A stretch of 64,000 nucleotides of DNA from Cycloclasticus pugetii PS-1 (GCF_000384415.1 NZ_ARVU01000001.1:1550001-1614000); one strand, 5' to 3'; counted from the first letter of the stretch, positions 35,943-44,786 are shown. Translations and numbers: made by a program. Notes: generated from the sequence alone by a model not told the origin.

Positions 35943-37142
35943 TTACATTTTAATCATGGCGCTGATGCTGATCATTTGCGCATCAAAATCGCTTTGTGCT
36001 TGCGATGAATCGCGACTCTCATCGCTATAACTGGCCATCAAATCGACGCGTTGGTGAGGCTTATAGCTTAAGCTTAGCCGATATGAGTCGTTCTGTTCAC
36101 GCGACTGTGGGCGAGTGATGAGTAAGAAGCCTGGGTCATCTAAATCCTTTTGTTTTTCTGTTCGGTACATACCACTTAACGTTAACTTGGCGGTAGGCGC
36201 CCAATTGGCAGAGAGACTCATTCCTTCATTTTCACTTACACTGGCTAACAAATCGTCACGAGGTTCAGTTTGCTTAAACAGTGAAACGTCTAATTGCGTT
36301 TTGACCGAGGGCACCCATGTATAGTTAATTCGACTATTAATCGCGTCATAATCACGCTGTGGCAAATGATCATGTGTTCTTTCTACATACCCACTTTGCA
36401 TTCTAATACGGCTTTTTGAACTGTATCGCCAATCAAAGATACCTAATACCGACCCCTGGTCATAACCATTGTCTACCGTGCTGGTATTATTAAAAATTCG
36501 ATTGGGGTAACGCCCATTTTTTTTTGACAGCTCCATGCCCACCCGACTTCCTTTTGGCGTAAGGTAATACAAATTCACTTTTATTGTATCACTTTCAGTA
36601 TCACCATTTTGTTGAATCAACTCACTGTATTCAAGGCTATATTCAGAGTATGCCAAACCTATTTGCCAGCGAGGATGAAACAACCAATCAACCTCGATGA
36701 ATGTACGTTGTTGATCGCGCAAGTTCCCTGTAACACCTCTAACATCAGCAAAGCTAGCCAATGAACGGCTGTATGTTTGACCTAGAACGCCACTTAAGTG
36801 GTTACCAAGCTGCCAATTCCACCGCGCATTTACATCACGCCCTTGGTAGTTCAACGTATCAAATCGGCTAAAAGTATTCTCATTCATTTCTACCGATATG
36901 AGAAACCGTTGGCGGCTATATTCCCAATCAACATCTATACCCGTGGCTACCGTTTTAACTGTGTCCGAACGCTCATCTTTACCCATTAAACTGGCAAGAT
37001 CAACCTCATCATCAATTCTTAATAAATTAGAATCATGTAAGTACGTGGTGGATACATAAGGACTAAACGTGTCTCCCTGTAGTGCAACAGCACTCCCTGG
37101 ATATGCCGTTACCAACAAACAAAAAACAATTACTCTACTCAC
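35943..37142 (-). CDS. epsL: EpsL outer-membrane beta-barrel protein
   Basis: A 399-residue exported protein of the EpsL type found in EPS operons of XrtB systems. A signal peptide (FCLLVTAYPGSAVALQGD) is followed by alternating beta-strands with aromatic residues (TIKVNLYYLTPKGSRVGMEL, RLSLSYKPHQRVDLMASYS), typical of an outer-membrane barrel, ending with an aromatic/hydrophobic strand. Role in EPS export or surface attachment is inferred. Confidence 0.82.
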   Translation of the reverse strand: MSRVIVFCLLVTAYPGSAVALQGDTFSPYVSTTYLHDSNLLRIDDEVDLASLMGKDERSDTVKTVATGIDVDWEYSRQRFLISVEMNENTFSRFDTLNYQGRDVNARWNWQLGNHLSGVLGQTYSRSLASFADVRGVTGNLRDQQRTFIEVDWLFHPRWQIGLAYSEYSLEYSELIQQNGDTESDTIKVNLYYLTPKGSRVGMELSKKNGRYPNRIFNNTSTVDNGYDQGSVLGIFDWRYSSKSRIRMQSGYVERTHDHLPQRDYDAINSRINYTWVPSVKTQLDVSLFKQTEPRDDLLASVSENEGMSLSANWAPTAKLTLSGMYRTEKQKDLDDPGFLLITRPQSREQNDSYRLSLSYKPHQRVDLMASYSDESRDSSQAQSDFDAQMISISAMIKM

Positions 37143-37172
37143 AAGGAAAATCTATCGGTACGTCAACTATGG

Positions 37173-38108
37173 CTACTTTAGCCCTTCTAGTCCCTTCTCA
37201 AGATGTGACTTAACTTTCATGTCAGACGCCACATCTGCCTGCGGCACGCTCTCCGTTACAGCAGTCTCCAGGTTTTGCTTAAAATCACCCATGTATTTAA
37301 TAATGGCTTGACTTCTCAAGGCTGCTATTTTTTGTTTTAGCTGCTCTTTCTGCAACTGAGTCGTTAAGTGATTCTCTATAGCTTGGGAAGCAAACTCAAG
37401 GCTCACGGGTTGCTCAACAATATCAATTAATTCAATTACCAACAATCCATCAGCCATTTTCAAAAAACCTACATCACCTTTTTTTAATACGCTGAGTGGT
37501 TTTAATAAAGTAGCTGGAATACTTTCTGACGTTTTGGCATTTAGAATAACTTTATAGTCAACACCTTGCTCGCTTAACCAGTCTGTATATTCTGACATCG
37601 TTTCAATTTGTTTTACCTTCTCAACAAGCAAGGCCTGGTCATTACCTTCAGAAGACAACGTGAGCTGCTGATAGCGAAATAGCTTTCGATCGGCAAATAA
37701 TTCTGGGTTTGATGAATAATAGGCGCTGATTTGATTATCAGAAACTACTGGGGGCTGCGTTGCTGAACGTTGCAGATAAGCATCCGTTAAGACCTTACGT
37801 TTGGCGGCTTCTATCGCTTGCATTACAACAGGGTCACGATCAAGCTTAGCTTTTTTAGCCTCTTGAACTAAGATAGATTGATTGATTAAGTTATCTAGGA
37901 CACTGGTCATCACTTTGTCTTGATCAAGATGATTCGCGCGATTACCCATTGACATTAATACTTGATTTAGCTGATGCACAGTAATTTCTTCATTATTAAC
38001 CTTAGCGGCCACCTGAGTTTTGCTGGTGCTATTCGTTTCAGTGCCGCAACCGACCATTAACAAAAAGGCTACCATTACAAGGGATAAATAAATATTACGA
38101 GGCTTCAT
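37173..38108 (-). CDS. epsD: EpsD peptidyl-prolyl isomerase-like lipoprotein
   Basis: About 311 residues from the ATG at 38108 (preceded by AGGATG); a longer frame begins at 38135. Lipobox LLMVGC places it as a lipoprotein. SurA/PrsA-like N-terminal helices (VNNEEITVHQLNQVLMSM, LIQEAKKAKLDRDPVVMQAIEAAKRKVLTDAYL) precede a diverged parvulin-like region (ADRKLFRYQQL...FLKMADGLLVIELIDI). It likely helps fold export proteins such as EpsL or EpsE. First gene of the epsDLEFG block. Confidence 0.88.
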   Translation of the reverse strand: MKPRNIYLSLVMVAFLLMVGCGTETNSTSKTQVAAKVNNEEITVHQLNQVLMSMGNRANHLDQDKVMTSVLDNLINQSILVQEAKKAKLDRDPVVMQAIEAAKRKVLTDAYLQRSATQPPVVSDNQISAYYSSNPELFADRKLFRYQQLTLSSEGNDQALLVEKVKQIETMSEYTDWLSEQGVDYKVILNAKTSESIPATLLKPLSVLKKGDVGFLKMADGLLVIELIDIVEQPVSLEFASQAIENHLTTQLQKEQLKQKIAALRSQAIIKYMGDFKQNLETAVTESVPQADVASDMKVKSHLEKGLEGLK

Positions 38109-38151
38109 AAAGCTTGCATCCTGCATTAAAAACATGCGATAAGCATATCAT

Positions 38152-38183
38152 AAATAAAAAAAAAGGCACGACCATGTCGTGCC
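38152..38183 (-). terminator. Terminator after second PEP-CTERM gene
   Basis: GGCACGAC-CAT-GTCGTGCC (38165-38183), 8-bp perfect stem, followed by a long T-run on the minus strand (38152-38164). It terminates or attenuates transcription between the PEP-CTERM gene and epsD. Confidence 0.85.
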
Positions 38184-38206
38184 TTCCTAGGTGAGTGTTT
38201 TTAACC

Positions 38207-38689
38207 TTAAATAAGGTTACGACGTCTGTATGACATAAAACCAACCAAACCAAACCCGGCCAGCATTAAAGACAAAGTACTTGCTTCAGGCACAGGCGCG
38301 GCAATTGCTGAGAAAGTGTACATACCACCATCACTTCCCGTGGCAGTACCAGATACTTCGGCGGTATAAGCACCGGCAGACAGCATTAAACTTTGATAGT
38401 CTCCAGTCAATAACTCAGCTCCGCTATTATAAATCTTTAATGTTAAACCACTGATTGCAAGTATGTCATTTTCCCAAAGCGCTAAATTATGACTAGTGAT
38501 ATTTGAAGCACCTGAAGCCTGAATAGCGATAGTAAATTCATACACATCAGAAAACGAACCAATGGCAACCGGCACGGTGTTAACATAAGGAGTTTCTGTT
38601 AATATCCCAATATCATAAGTTGTTGAATAAGCACTTGTAGCGAAAAGCATCATCAACATCGAAATAATAAGATTGCGCATACTTTTCAT
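38207..38689 (-). CDS. PEP-CTERM sorting-domain secreted protein
   Basis: A 160-residue secreted protein with signal peptide (IISMLMMLFATSAYS), a small beta-rich body, and the PEP-CTERM tail VPEASTLSLMLAGFGLVGF then MSYRRR (about residues 133-160). Nearly the same tail as the protein at 32277, so the two share one exosortase. It sits just upstream of epsD with a strong terminator between. The upstream region contains a 7-3-7 inverted repeat (38751-38767) that may be its operator. Confidence 0.92.
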   Translation of the reverse strand: MKSMRNLIISMLMMLFATSAYSTTYDIGILTETPYVNTVPVAIGSFSDVYEFTIAIQASGASNITSHNLALWENDILAISGLTLKIYNSGAELLTGDYQSLMLSAGAYTAEVSGTATGSDGGMYTFSAIAAPVPEASTLSLMLAGFGLVGFMSYRRRNLI

Positions 38690-38750
38690 TTATTAATTCC
38701 TTTTATTTAGGTAAGTATGCAAATCATACATTTGGAAAGAACAACTTTAC

Positions 38751-38767
38751 ATAGGGGTTCCCCCTAT
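38751..38767. promoter_or_regulatory. Inverted repeat, candidate operator of PEP-CTERM gene
   Basis: ATAGGGG-TTC-CCCCTAT, perfect 7-bp arms, about 60 nt upstream of the PEP-CTERM gene start. A NarL/FixJ-type regulator encoded 850 nt away is a plausible binder; unproven. Confidence 0.45.
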
Positions 38768-38787
38768 TTTCACACCTATTCTTGCAT

Positions 38788-38937
38788 TTACTGCCATAAG
38801 GTGTAATAAAAAGGCACGAACAACACCAACGATAGTGTGATTGCTTCAGGAACAGACTTTCTATAAACAATATCATCAAGGCTGACCTCATAAATAAAAC
38901 CTATAAGCTTGTTGAAAATGGACTGATATGAGAATCC
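38788..38937 (-). pseudogene. Relic of a PEP-CTERM tail
   Basis: A start-less frame of about 49 codons ends with RKSVPEAITLSLVLFVPFYYTLWQ-like residues before TAA at 38788, matching the VPEASTLSLML pattern of the adjacent PEP-CTERM protein but without its basic tail. It directly follows the VanZ gene. Probably the decayed end of a third PEP-CTERM gene. Confidence 0.45.
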
Positions 38938-38939
38938 CC

Positions 38940-39335
38940 TTATTTTAATTTCTTTTTGAAAGCCTCGAGAAAAATAAGCATCAATAAAATAGCGAGTACA
39001 TCAACACCAAGGTCCGTTAGATCAGATGAACGCCCTGGCAAATAACGTTGGTGCCATTCATCTAAAACGGCGATACTGGACGCAATGATAAGAACAAGCA
39101 CTTCTCGCCGCATACCCAATGAACACCAAAGCAAAAGCGTTAATACACTAAAGAACCCTGCATGCACAAACTTATCGATGGGTGTAGGGAATAGACCCAC
39201 TGCAATGGATTGTGCCCCCACAATAAACAAGCTTGAAACCAGAATGAGCGCGATTAACAATAACGCTGCTCTCACCCATCGTTTTGCCAAGCGAGTCTTT
39301 AGTCTTGATGTCAAAATATTATTACATCCACTCAT
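38940..39335 (-). CDS. VanZ-like family membrane protein
   Basis: A 131-residue membrane protein with about four hydrophobic segments and the VanZ signature (DKFVHAGFFSVLTLLLW and LDEWHQRYLPGRSSDLTDLGVDVLAI). VanZ-like proteins often accompany exosortase/EPS loci, role unknown. Located between the two-component system and the PEP-CTERM gene. Confidence 0.85.
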   Translation of the reverse strand: MSGCNNILTSRLKTRLAKRWVRAALLLIALILVSSLFIVGAQSIAVGLFPTPIDKFVHAGFFSVLTLLLWCSLGMRREVLVLIIASSIAVLDEWHQRYLPGRSSDLTDLGVDVLAILLMLIFLEAFKKKLK

Positions 39336-39610
39336 GTAGCATTTTCTAGATTAATAGGCCTTATTGCCTTTAAATACCACGACAACTGTTCTAAAAACTG
39401 TCTATACATCTAGATAAACGAACCAATACTGCAACAATCTAAGTCATATTTAATGCGTTCATCAGGAATATTTTCCCTTATTACGGCAGAAGTTACTAGA
39501 ATAGCAACTGGATGCTTTAGCAATGAAGATATGGGCAGATTACCCTGGGCCAAATGAGGTAGTGACGTAGACATAAAGGTGACCCTTCCTTATTATTTTG
39601 GTTAATAAAT
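39336..39610. other. Intergenic, no recognised feature
   Basis: About 275 nt between the VanZ-like gene and the response regulator, without a gene, terminator or obvious repeat. Confidence 0.4.
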
Positions 39611-40261
39611 CTAAAGGGCTTCTGCTTGCATTTGTATTGCGAACATTAGTAAAGCATTACCATCTGATAATTCAAGTTTTCGACGAATATTAGCTCGATG
39701 CGCTTCAATTGTTTTAACACTACGGTTATTGAGCTTAGCAATATCACCGGTCGTTTTTCCTTGACCCAATAACTGCAAGACCTCAAACTCACTTGCTGTG
39801 AGCTTATCTATCAGCGTAGCCTTAGTTTTAGTATTTTCAAGCCGCTGCCTGATAACATCACTAACCACCACCTCACCCTGCATAATCGATCGGATACTAC
39901 TAATGACAGTTTCTGATGCTTCTTGTTTCATAATATAGCCTTTCGCACCAGAATGTATCGCACGTTCAGCGTAGAGTATTTCATCATGCATGGAAATAAC
40001 TAATGTGGCTAGATCTGGCTGATGTATTCGGATAGATTTTAACAACTCAAAACCAGACGGGCCGTTGAGCGATATATCAATCAAAGCAATATCAATTTCA
40101 TTGCCATATTGTTTTAAGATAGAGACCGCAGCGGCAACGCTATTAGCATCATGCGATACACTCATATCCGGCTGACTATCAATTAACATGCCCATACCTT
40201 GCCTGACAATATTATGATCATCCACAAGCATAACCCTTATCCCAACTTCCTTCATGTCCAT
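39611..40261 (-). CDS. NarL/FixJ-family response regulator
   Basis: A 216-residue regulator. The receiver domain (residues ~5-125) starts MLVDDHNIVRQGMGMLI and has the phosphoacceptor D in IALIDISLNGPSGFELL. The C-terminal LuxR helix-turn-helix is LTASEFEVLQLLGQGKTTGDIAKLNNRSVKTIEAHRANIRRKLEL (residues ~150-200). It is the partner of the MASE1 kinase located 20 nt away and probably controls EPS or PEP-CTERM genes. Confidence 0.93.
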   Translation of the reverse strand: MDMKEVGIRVMLVDDHNIVRQGMGMLIDSQPDMSVSHDANSVAAAVSILKQYGNEIDIALIDISLNGPSGFELLKSIRIHQPDLATLVISMHDEILYAERAIHSGAKGYIMKQEASETVISSIRSIMQGEVVVSDVIRQRLENTKTKATLIDKLTASEFEVLQLLGQGKTTGDIAKLNNRSVKTIEAHRANIRRKLELSDGNALLMFAIQMQAEAL

Positions 40262-40281
40262 ATCCTCAGGTTAATTTTTTG

Positions 40282-42672
40282 CTAAGTTAACGTTACCTTC
40301 ACCTCAAAACCTCCTTTTATCGAGTTAAGAAACGTCAAGTCTGCTTTTATGAGACTTGATCGGTAATGCATCGACTGCAATCCTATCCCGTCGATTGTAC
40401 CATTACGATATTGCTCGAGGTCAAAGCCGTTACCGTTGTCTATTATCGACAAGATGATTCCATCAGGCTGCTGCAATAGCGAAATGATAATTTCTGTTGC
40501 TTCCCCGTGACGAACCGCATTGTTTGCTGCCTCCTGAGCAATACGATATAAATTAAGTGCCGTTATCTGATCCTCAACTAGAACAGTTTTGTTTGATTTA
40601 TACCGGCATTCTATTGAGGAGGTTGCTGTTATATTTTTTGCTAGCCTTTCTAAGGCAGCACTTAAGCCATTGGATTCAAGCTCTATGGGGAATAAACCTC
40701 GCGCCAGGCCTCGAATATCCCCAATAATCTCATTAATATTTTCCGTTAATCTTGTAGCCTGTGGAGCTAAATCAGACTTTGTGTGATTTAATTGCTGCTC
40801 TATAAGTTTGGTGAGAAAAGACACGCCTACTAATTTCTGCCCTACACCGTCATGTAATTCTTGCCCAATAACCCGCTGCTGATTGTCAGTCATCGCAACG
40901 ACTTCAGCTTCTAATTCCCTATGTTGAGTAACATCTCGTCCTAACCCAATCACACCATAAGTATTACCGTCATTATCCTTTAATGGTGCTTTAATCAGAT
41001 CGAGTAATATTTTACGCTTATCGGAATGACTGACCCAAATTTCTTCCCTAACAAGTGTTGATCGCTCCGTTAGTATTTTGTTATCCATCTCTGCTAGAAT
41101 AGTACGGTTGTTAGGCCCAAAAACATATTGATTACTATTACCAATAATTTCATCTTTTTGTACACTGGCAAAACGCTCAAAAGCTCCATTACATAAGGTG
41201 AATGCGCCTTGATTATCATTAACAAAGATTAGGTCTGGGTTAGCATCGATTATCGAACGTAATAAAGCCCGCTCATTTTCCGTCTCCCGCCTTTTTTCTG
41301 CCAACGCTTCTTCAATACGTTTACGCACTGTCAGCAGTGAACACTGGTAAGCAGCTCGCTGATGACGTTGAAGGTCTGCCAACTGAAACCGTGTGGAGGA
41401 TCTATAAAAAATACACAGCACCCCTAACGGTTGTCGAAATAAATTACGAATGGGCACAACATTTGCCCCACCCCATGATGATAAGTCTTCTTCAAATACA
41501 GACCAAAGCTCCTTGTTTTCAAGTGAGCTCATCATCTCTCCGCTTTCCAAACAACGAACGATAGGCGAGTGCTCGTCATCTAAGTTGACTTTTTCTAAAT
41601 CAAAGATCAATTCATCAGGCAACCCTGAATGCGCGATAAAATTCAGCTCCGTTGAACCTTCATTTAGAAGCAATACTGCGCTATAACACCCCGGCTCATC
41701 ATCGACCACGTCATCACACTGCAATTGTAATAATTCCTGTAGCGATAACGATGAAACGGATAATACTTCATGCATGCGACTGCTCGCTGCTTTCCATTCC
41801 GCTTGTTCTCGTTGAACATTACTCGCTGCAACAGCTAAACCTGTGATCGATAAGCTGATGATAAATGCCCACAAATCAGTCGGCACCTGATATTCGTTTT
41901 CAGCAAAAAATCCAACACCTATCAAGTGACTACTAAAAGCAGACATAAAGATTAAAAAAACACCCGCATGCACAGCACTAAAACCGACATACAAAGCGCC
42001 CCATACAACCAATGGGAAAAACAATACGGGGGAAATATGACCTAACGGTTCAATAAACAATATGTTTGTAAAAATCAAAACACAAGCCATTACAATTGCG
42101 GACATCCATGCTAAATAACGCTGATTATGTTTCGTGTTTGTATATTTTTTATCTGCCCACAATAACAGTGGAGGTACAAGTAACATTACGCCTAGGGCAT
42201 TACCCATTAACCAATAAATAGCACTATAGATGAATTGTTCAGAAACTATATCACCTAAATACAACCAAACGACGCCATTCACGGCTGAAAAAAGTGGACC
42301 AATAACTGCCCCCCAAAGCATTAAAATCATTAGGCTTTGTGGCGTTTCAATATTCTTCTTAAATCGATGTAAAATCGCCATTCCCCACCAAGAAATCAAA
42401 GCTGCGCCAGTTGCGCTAATGATCATGCCGGGAATAACCCCTAGCGGCGTAGATATTAATAACTCATCAGCGAGCGCACCTAATACAATTGCAGGGAGTA
42501 TTTTGGGGCCATAAATTAATATTGCTGCGAGTGCCACACCCGATGCAAGGGAGGCTAGCGTGACAGCATAATGAGCAAGTTCAAATATGTGCCCTAACTG
42601 CGCTGTAAATAAATACGCTAGGGCCACAAAAAAAACAACTCCTATAGGAATCTTAGGGTAAGACAAATTCAA
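40282..42672 (-). CDS. MASE1-GAF-PAS sensor histidine kinase
   Basis: A 796-residue membrane sensor. MASE1 membrane domain with about eight helices (1-300: TAQLGHIFELAHYAVTLASLASGVALAAILIYG), a GAF-like region (~310-450), a PAS domain (~470-590, ANPDLIFVNDNQGAFTLCNGAFERFASV), then HisKA_3 with the phospho-His in VIGQELHDGVGQKL (about residue 610) and HATPase_c (DGVGQ..., NLYRIAQEAANNAVRHG, DNGNGFD). It pairs with the NarL-type regulator directly downstream. Likely senses an intracellular or membrane signal to control the EPS locus. Confidence 0.93.
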   Translation of the reverse strand: MNLSYPKIPIGVVFFVALAYLFTAQLGHIFELAHYAVTLASLASGVALAAILIYGPKILPAIVLGALADELLISTPLGVIPGMIISATGAALISWWGMAILHRFKKNIETPQSLMILMLWGAVIGPLFSAVNGVVWLYLGDIVSEQFIYSAIYWLMGNALGVMLLVPPLLLWADKKYTNTKHNQRYLAWMSAIVMACVLIFTNILFIEPLGHISPVLFFPLVVWGALYVGFSAVHAGVFLIFMSAFSSHLIGVGFFAENEYQVPTDLWAFIISLSITGLAVAASNVQREQAEWKAASSRMHEVLSVSSLSLQELLQLQCDDVVDDEPGCYSAVLLLNEGSTELNFIAHSGLPDELIFDLEKVNLDDEHSPIVRCLESGEMMSSLENKELWSVFEEDLSSWGGANVVPIRNLFRQPLGVLCIFYRSSTRFQLADLQRHQRAAYQCSLLTVRKRIEEALAEKRRETENERALLRSIIDANPDLIFVNDNQGAFTLCNGAFERFASVQKDEIIGNSNQYVFGPNNRTILAEMDNKILTERSTLVREEIWVSHSDKRKILLDLIKAPLKDNDGNTYGVIGLGRDVTQHRELEAEVVAMTDNQQRVIGQELHDGVGQKLVGVSFLTKLIEQQLNHTKSDLAPQATRLTENINEIIGDIRGLARGLFPIELESNGLSAALERLAKNITATSSIECRYKSNKTVLVEDQITALNLYRIAQEAANNAVRHGEATEIIISLLQQPDGIILSIIDNGNGFDLEQYRNGTIDGIGLQSMHYRSSLIKADLTFLNSIKGGFEVKVTLT

Positions 42673-42758
42673 CCGTGAGCTCTCAAGTTTTACTCTCCAT
42701 AAATAACAGGATTAACTTTTTCCACCTGGATATCAAAAAATTATGAGCGTAACAGCTT

Positions 42759-44126
42759 TCAAAGTAACGCCAAAATTTCTTTTGTTTTCTCATCCATTAA
42801 AGAAACATCACCTCTTGATTCTACATTTAACCGCACAACAGGTTCTGTATTTGAACGCCTTAAGTTAAAGCGCCAATTGTCAAATTCTAAGCCAATGCCA
42901 TCGGTTTCATCTATTTTATTTGCGTCTTCTTTAAATGCCTCTAATACGCGTTTCATTGATGCATCAGGGTCGGCTAGTTTGCTGTTAATTTCACCCGATG
43001 ATGGAAAGGCGGATATTCTTTCTGAGACAAGCTCTGATAGCTTTTTGTTTTTTGCACTTAATAAGCCAATAACAAGCAACCAAGGGATCATGCCGCTATC
43101 GCAGTAGGCGAAGTCTTTAAAGTAATGGTGTGCACTCATCTCACCGCCGTACACAGCATCTTCTTTTCGCATGCGCTCTTTTATGAAGGCATGACCTGTT
43201 TTACTCATAATAGCCTCACCACCTGCTGATTCGACAATATCAATGGTATTCCATGTTAAGCGCGGGTCATAAATAATTTTTGCACCCGGGTTGTTGACTA
43301 AAAAGGCATCCGCTAGTAAACCAACGATGTAATAGCCTTCTATAAATTCTCCATTTTCATCAAATAGAAAACAGCGGTCAAAATCACCATCCCAAGCTAT
43401 TCCCAAATCCGCACCATGTTCTTTTACTGCATTAGCGGTTGCTGGACGGTTTTCAATTAATAAGGGGTTGGGGATGCCGTTTGGAAATGTGCCGTCTGGC
43501 TCATGATGTACTTTGATGAATTCAATTGGAATAGAGGCGGCGTTAAAACGTTGTTCAATCGCATCAACCACATGCCCTGCTGCGCCGTTACCGGCATTAA
43601 CGACTAATTTAAGTGGCCTTAATTTTTCTGCTTGCACATAACCAAGCAAGTGCTTTACATAAGCATCCAGCGTAGACATTTCTTGTGTGCTGCCTCTTAA
43701 GGAATATTCTACGGGTGGGAAATTATTTTCTTCTGCCATGCGTTGAATATCTTTTAAACCCGTATCACCACTGATTGGTTTTGAGTCTTCACGCACTAGC
43801 TTCATTCCGTTGTAGTCAATGGGGTTATGGCTCGCGGTTACTTCAACACCACCATCAACGCCCAAATACTTGGTGGCAAAATATATCTCTTCTATACCGA
43901 CCATCCCTATGTCAATAATATCGACTCCCGCATCTTTCAACCCATTTGCAACCGCCTGCTTAAGTGCCGGGCTTGTTTCGCGAATATCACCACCGACAAC
44001 CACTTTCTTTGCATTCAAGAATGTACCGAATGCTCTGCCAATTCGATACGCAATGTCTTCATTCAGCTCTTCACCGAGTTGGCCACGAATATCGTAGGCT
44101 TTAAAACACGTTAATTTATTCGTCAT
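42759..44126 (-). CDS. Phosphomannomutase/phosphoglucomutase (CpsG/ManB-like)
   Basis: A 455-residue phosphohexomutase that interconverts sugar-6-phosphate and sugar-1-phosphate for nucleotide-sugar supply (GDP-mannose or UDP-glucose). Phosphoserine loop [17 protein letters not shown], metal-binding loop [12 protein letters not shown], sugar loop [20 protein letters not shown] and phosphate-binding [14 protein letters not shown]. Starts at 44126, at the far end of the EPS locus. Confidence 0.94.
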   Translation of the reverse strand: MTNKLTCFKAYDIRGQLGEELNEDIAYRIGRAFGTFLNAKKVVVGGDIRETSPALKQAVANGLKDAGVDIIDIGMVGIEEIYFATKYLGVDGGVEVTASHNPIDYNGMKLVREDSKPISGDTGLKDIQRMAEENNFPPVEYSLRGSTQEMSTLDAYVKHLLGYVQAEKLRPLKLVVNAGNGAAGHVVDAIEQRFNAASIPIEFIKVHHEPDGTFPNGIPNPLLIENRPATANAVKEHGADLGIAWDGDFDRCFLFDENGEFIEGYYIVGLLADAFLVNNPGAKIIYDPRLTWNTIDIVESAGGEAIMSKTGHAFIKERMRKEDAVYGGEMSAHHYFKDFAYCDSGMIPWLLVIGLLSAKNKKLSELVSERISAFPSSGEINSKLADPDASMKRVLEAFKEDANKIDETDGIGLEFDNWRFNLRRSNTEPVVRLNVESRGDVSLMDEKTKEILALL

Positions 44127-44387
44127 TACAAGTCCTTTTGATTACCAATGAAAATTACAGCGTTTCTTACTTATCTAACTGCAGCGCGCAGACTAACCCA
44201 TAAAAACAAGTTATTCACCTTTTCCTCATACAAATCGTTAGAGAATATGGGAAGATAATACAACCATACAAATATTGTCGTCAGGTTGGAGCATAGTTAG
44301 AATCCAAAAAATCATTAAATAAGGTATATTAAGTATCTAAGCCTTCTCACAGGAAGCAAAGGGGAAAACTAGGTGATATTTGGCTTT
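44127..44387. other. Gene-free end of island
   Basis: About 260 nt upstream of the phosphohexomutase gene with no gene; it leads into the att repeats described separately and probably includes the gene's promoter. Confidence 0.4.
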
Positions 44388-44408
44388 AGTAACACCAGAA
44401 GTAACACT
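44388..44408. repeat. Putative integrase arm-type sites, right end
   Basis: AGTAACACC at 44388 and AGTAACACT at 44400, direct repeats 12 bp apart, matching the pair at 6847/6859 in sequence and spacing. They are inside the right attachment copy, which supports one element spanning 6734-44477. Confidence 0.6.
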
Positions 44409-44461
44409 GATATTATTTTAAACCGCCTATCTTGTTATATTTCAAATGGTTAAAACATTAA

Positions 44462-44477
44462 TTCAATTCCCGCCACC
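44462..44477 (+). repeat. Displaced copy of tmRNA 3' end (right att core)
   Basis: TTCAATTCCCGCCACC, an exact 16-bp copy of tmRNA 6711-6726, in the same orientation. The sequence after it (CCAATTACCA) no longer matches the tmRNA end. It marks the right end of the island and the left end of an older, decayed insertion. Confidence 0.78.
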
Positions 44478-44511
44478 CCAATTACCAGTCTAATACAGAC
44501 CGAGAAAGTCC

Positions 44512-44541
44512 AAGAAACCCTGCTATGTAGCAGGGTTTCTT
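44512..44541 (+). terminator. Strong hairpin, probably former ssrA terminator
   Basis: AAGAAACCCTGCTA paired with TAGCAGGGTTTCTT (14 bp). It follows the displaced att copy as the present terminator follows ssrA, hence probably the older ssrA terminator. There are few T after it. Confidence 0.7.
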
Positions 44542-44593
44542 GCATCTAGCACCCCAACCCACCCACTCGATCTATTCGCATCACATCTCAAAT

Positions 44594-44640
44594 GGGGCAA
44601 CATTAGGGGCAACAAGTCTTATCGAAATTGAGTTGCCCCC
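44594..44640. repeat. 12-bp-spaced GGGGCAACA repeats before integrase remnant
   Basis: GGGGCAACA starts at 44594 and 44606 (12 bp apart), and an inverted TTGCCCCC ends at 44640, just before the integrase remnant. Same layout as AGTAACAC sites before the intact integrase at 6899 but with another sequence, so a different integrase specificity. Confidence 0.6.
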
Positions 44641-44642
44641 AT

Positions 44643-44786
44643 ATACCATTGACCAGCATAAAAATTAAAAATCCTAAGCCGCGTATAAAACCTGGCGGAA
44701 GCACAACAACAAAAATTTGCCGTTTTTCAGGTAAAAAAGGCTTACACCTTGAGGTTGGTCTGAATAGCTGTCGAAAACTTTACTAA
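44643..44786 (+). pseudogene. Remnant of a second P4-type integrase (N-terminus)
   Basis: A 47-codon open stretch, from ATA (former ATG) to TAA, reads IPLTSIKIKNPKPRIKPGG... then SGKKGLHLEVGLNS. This matches the DUF4102 start of P4 integrases (MPLTDxxIxNAKPRxKxY-LsDGkGLyLeV). It begins 165 nt after the att core, versus 172 nt for the intact integrase. The rest of the gene is gone. Confidence 0.65.
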
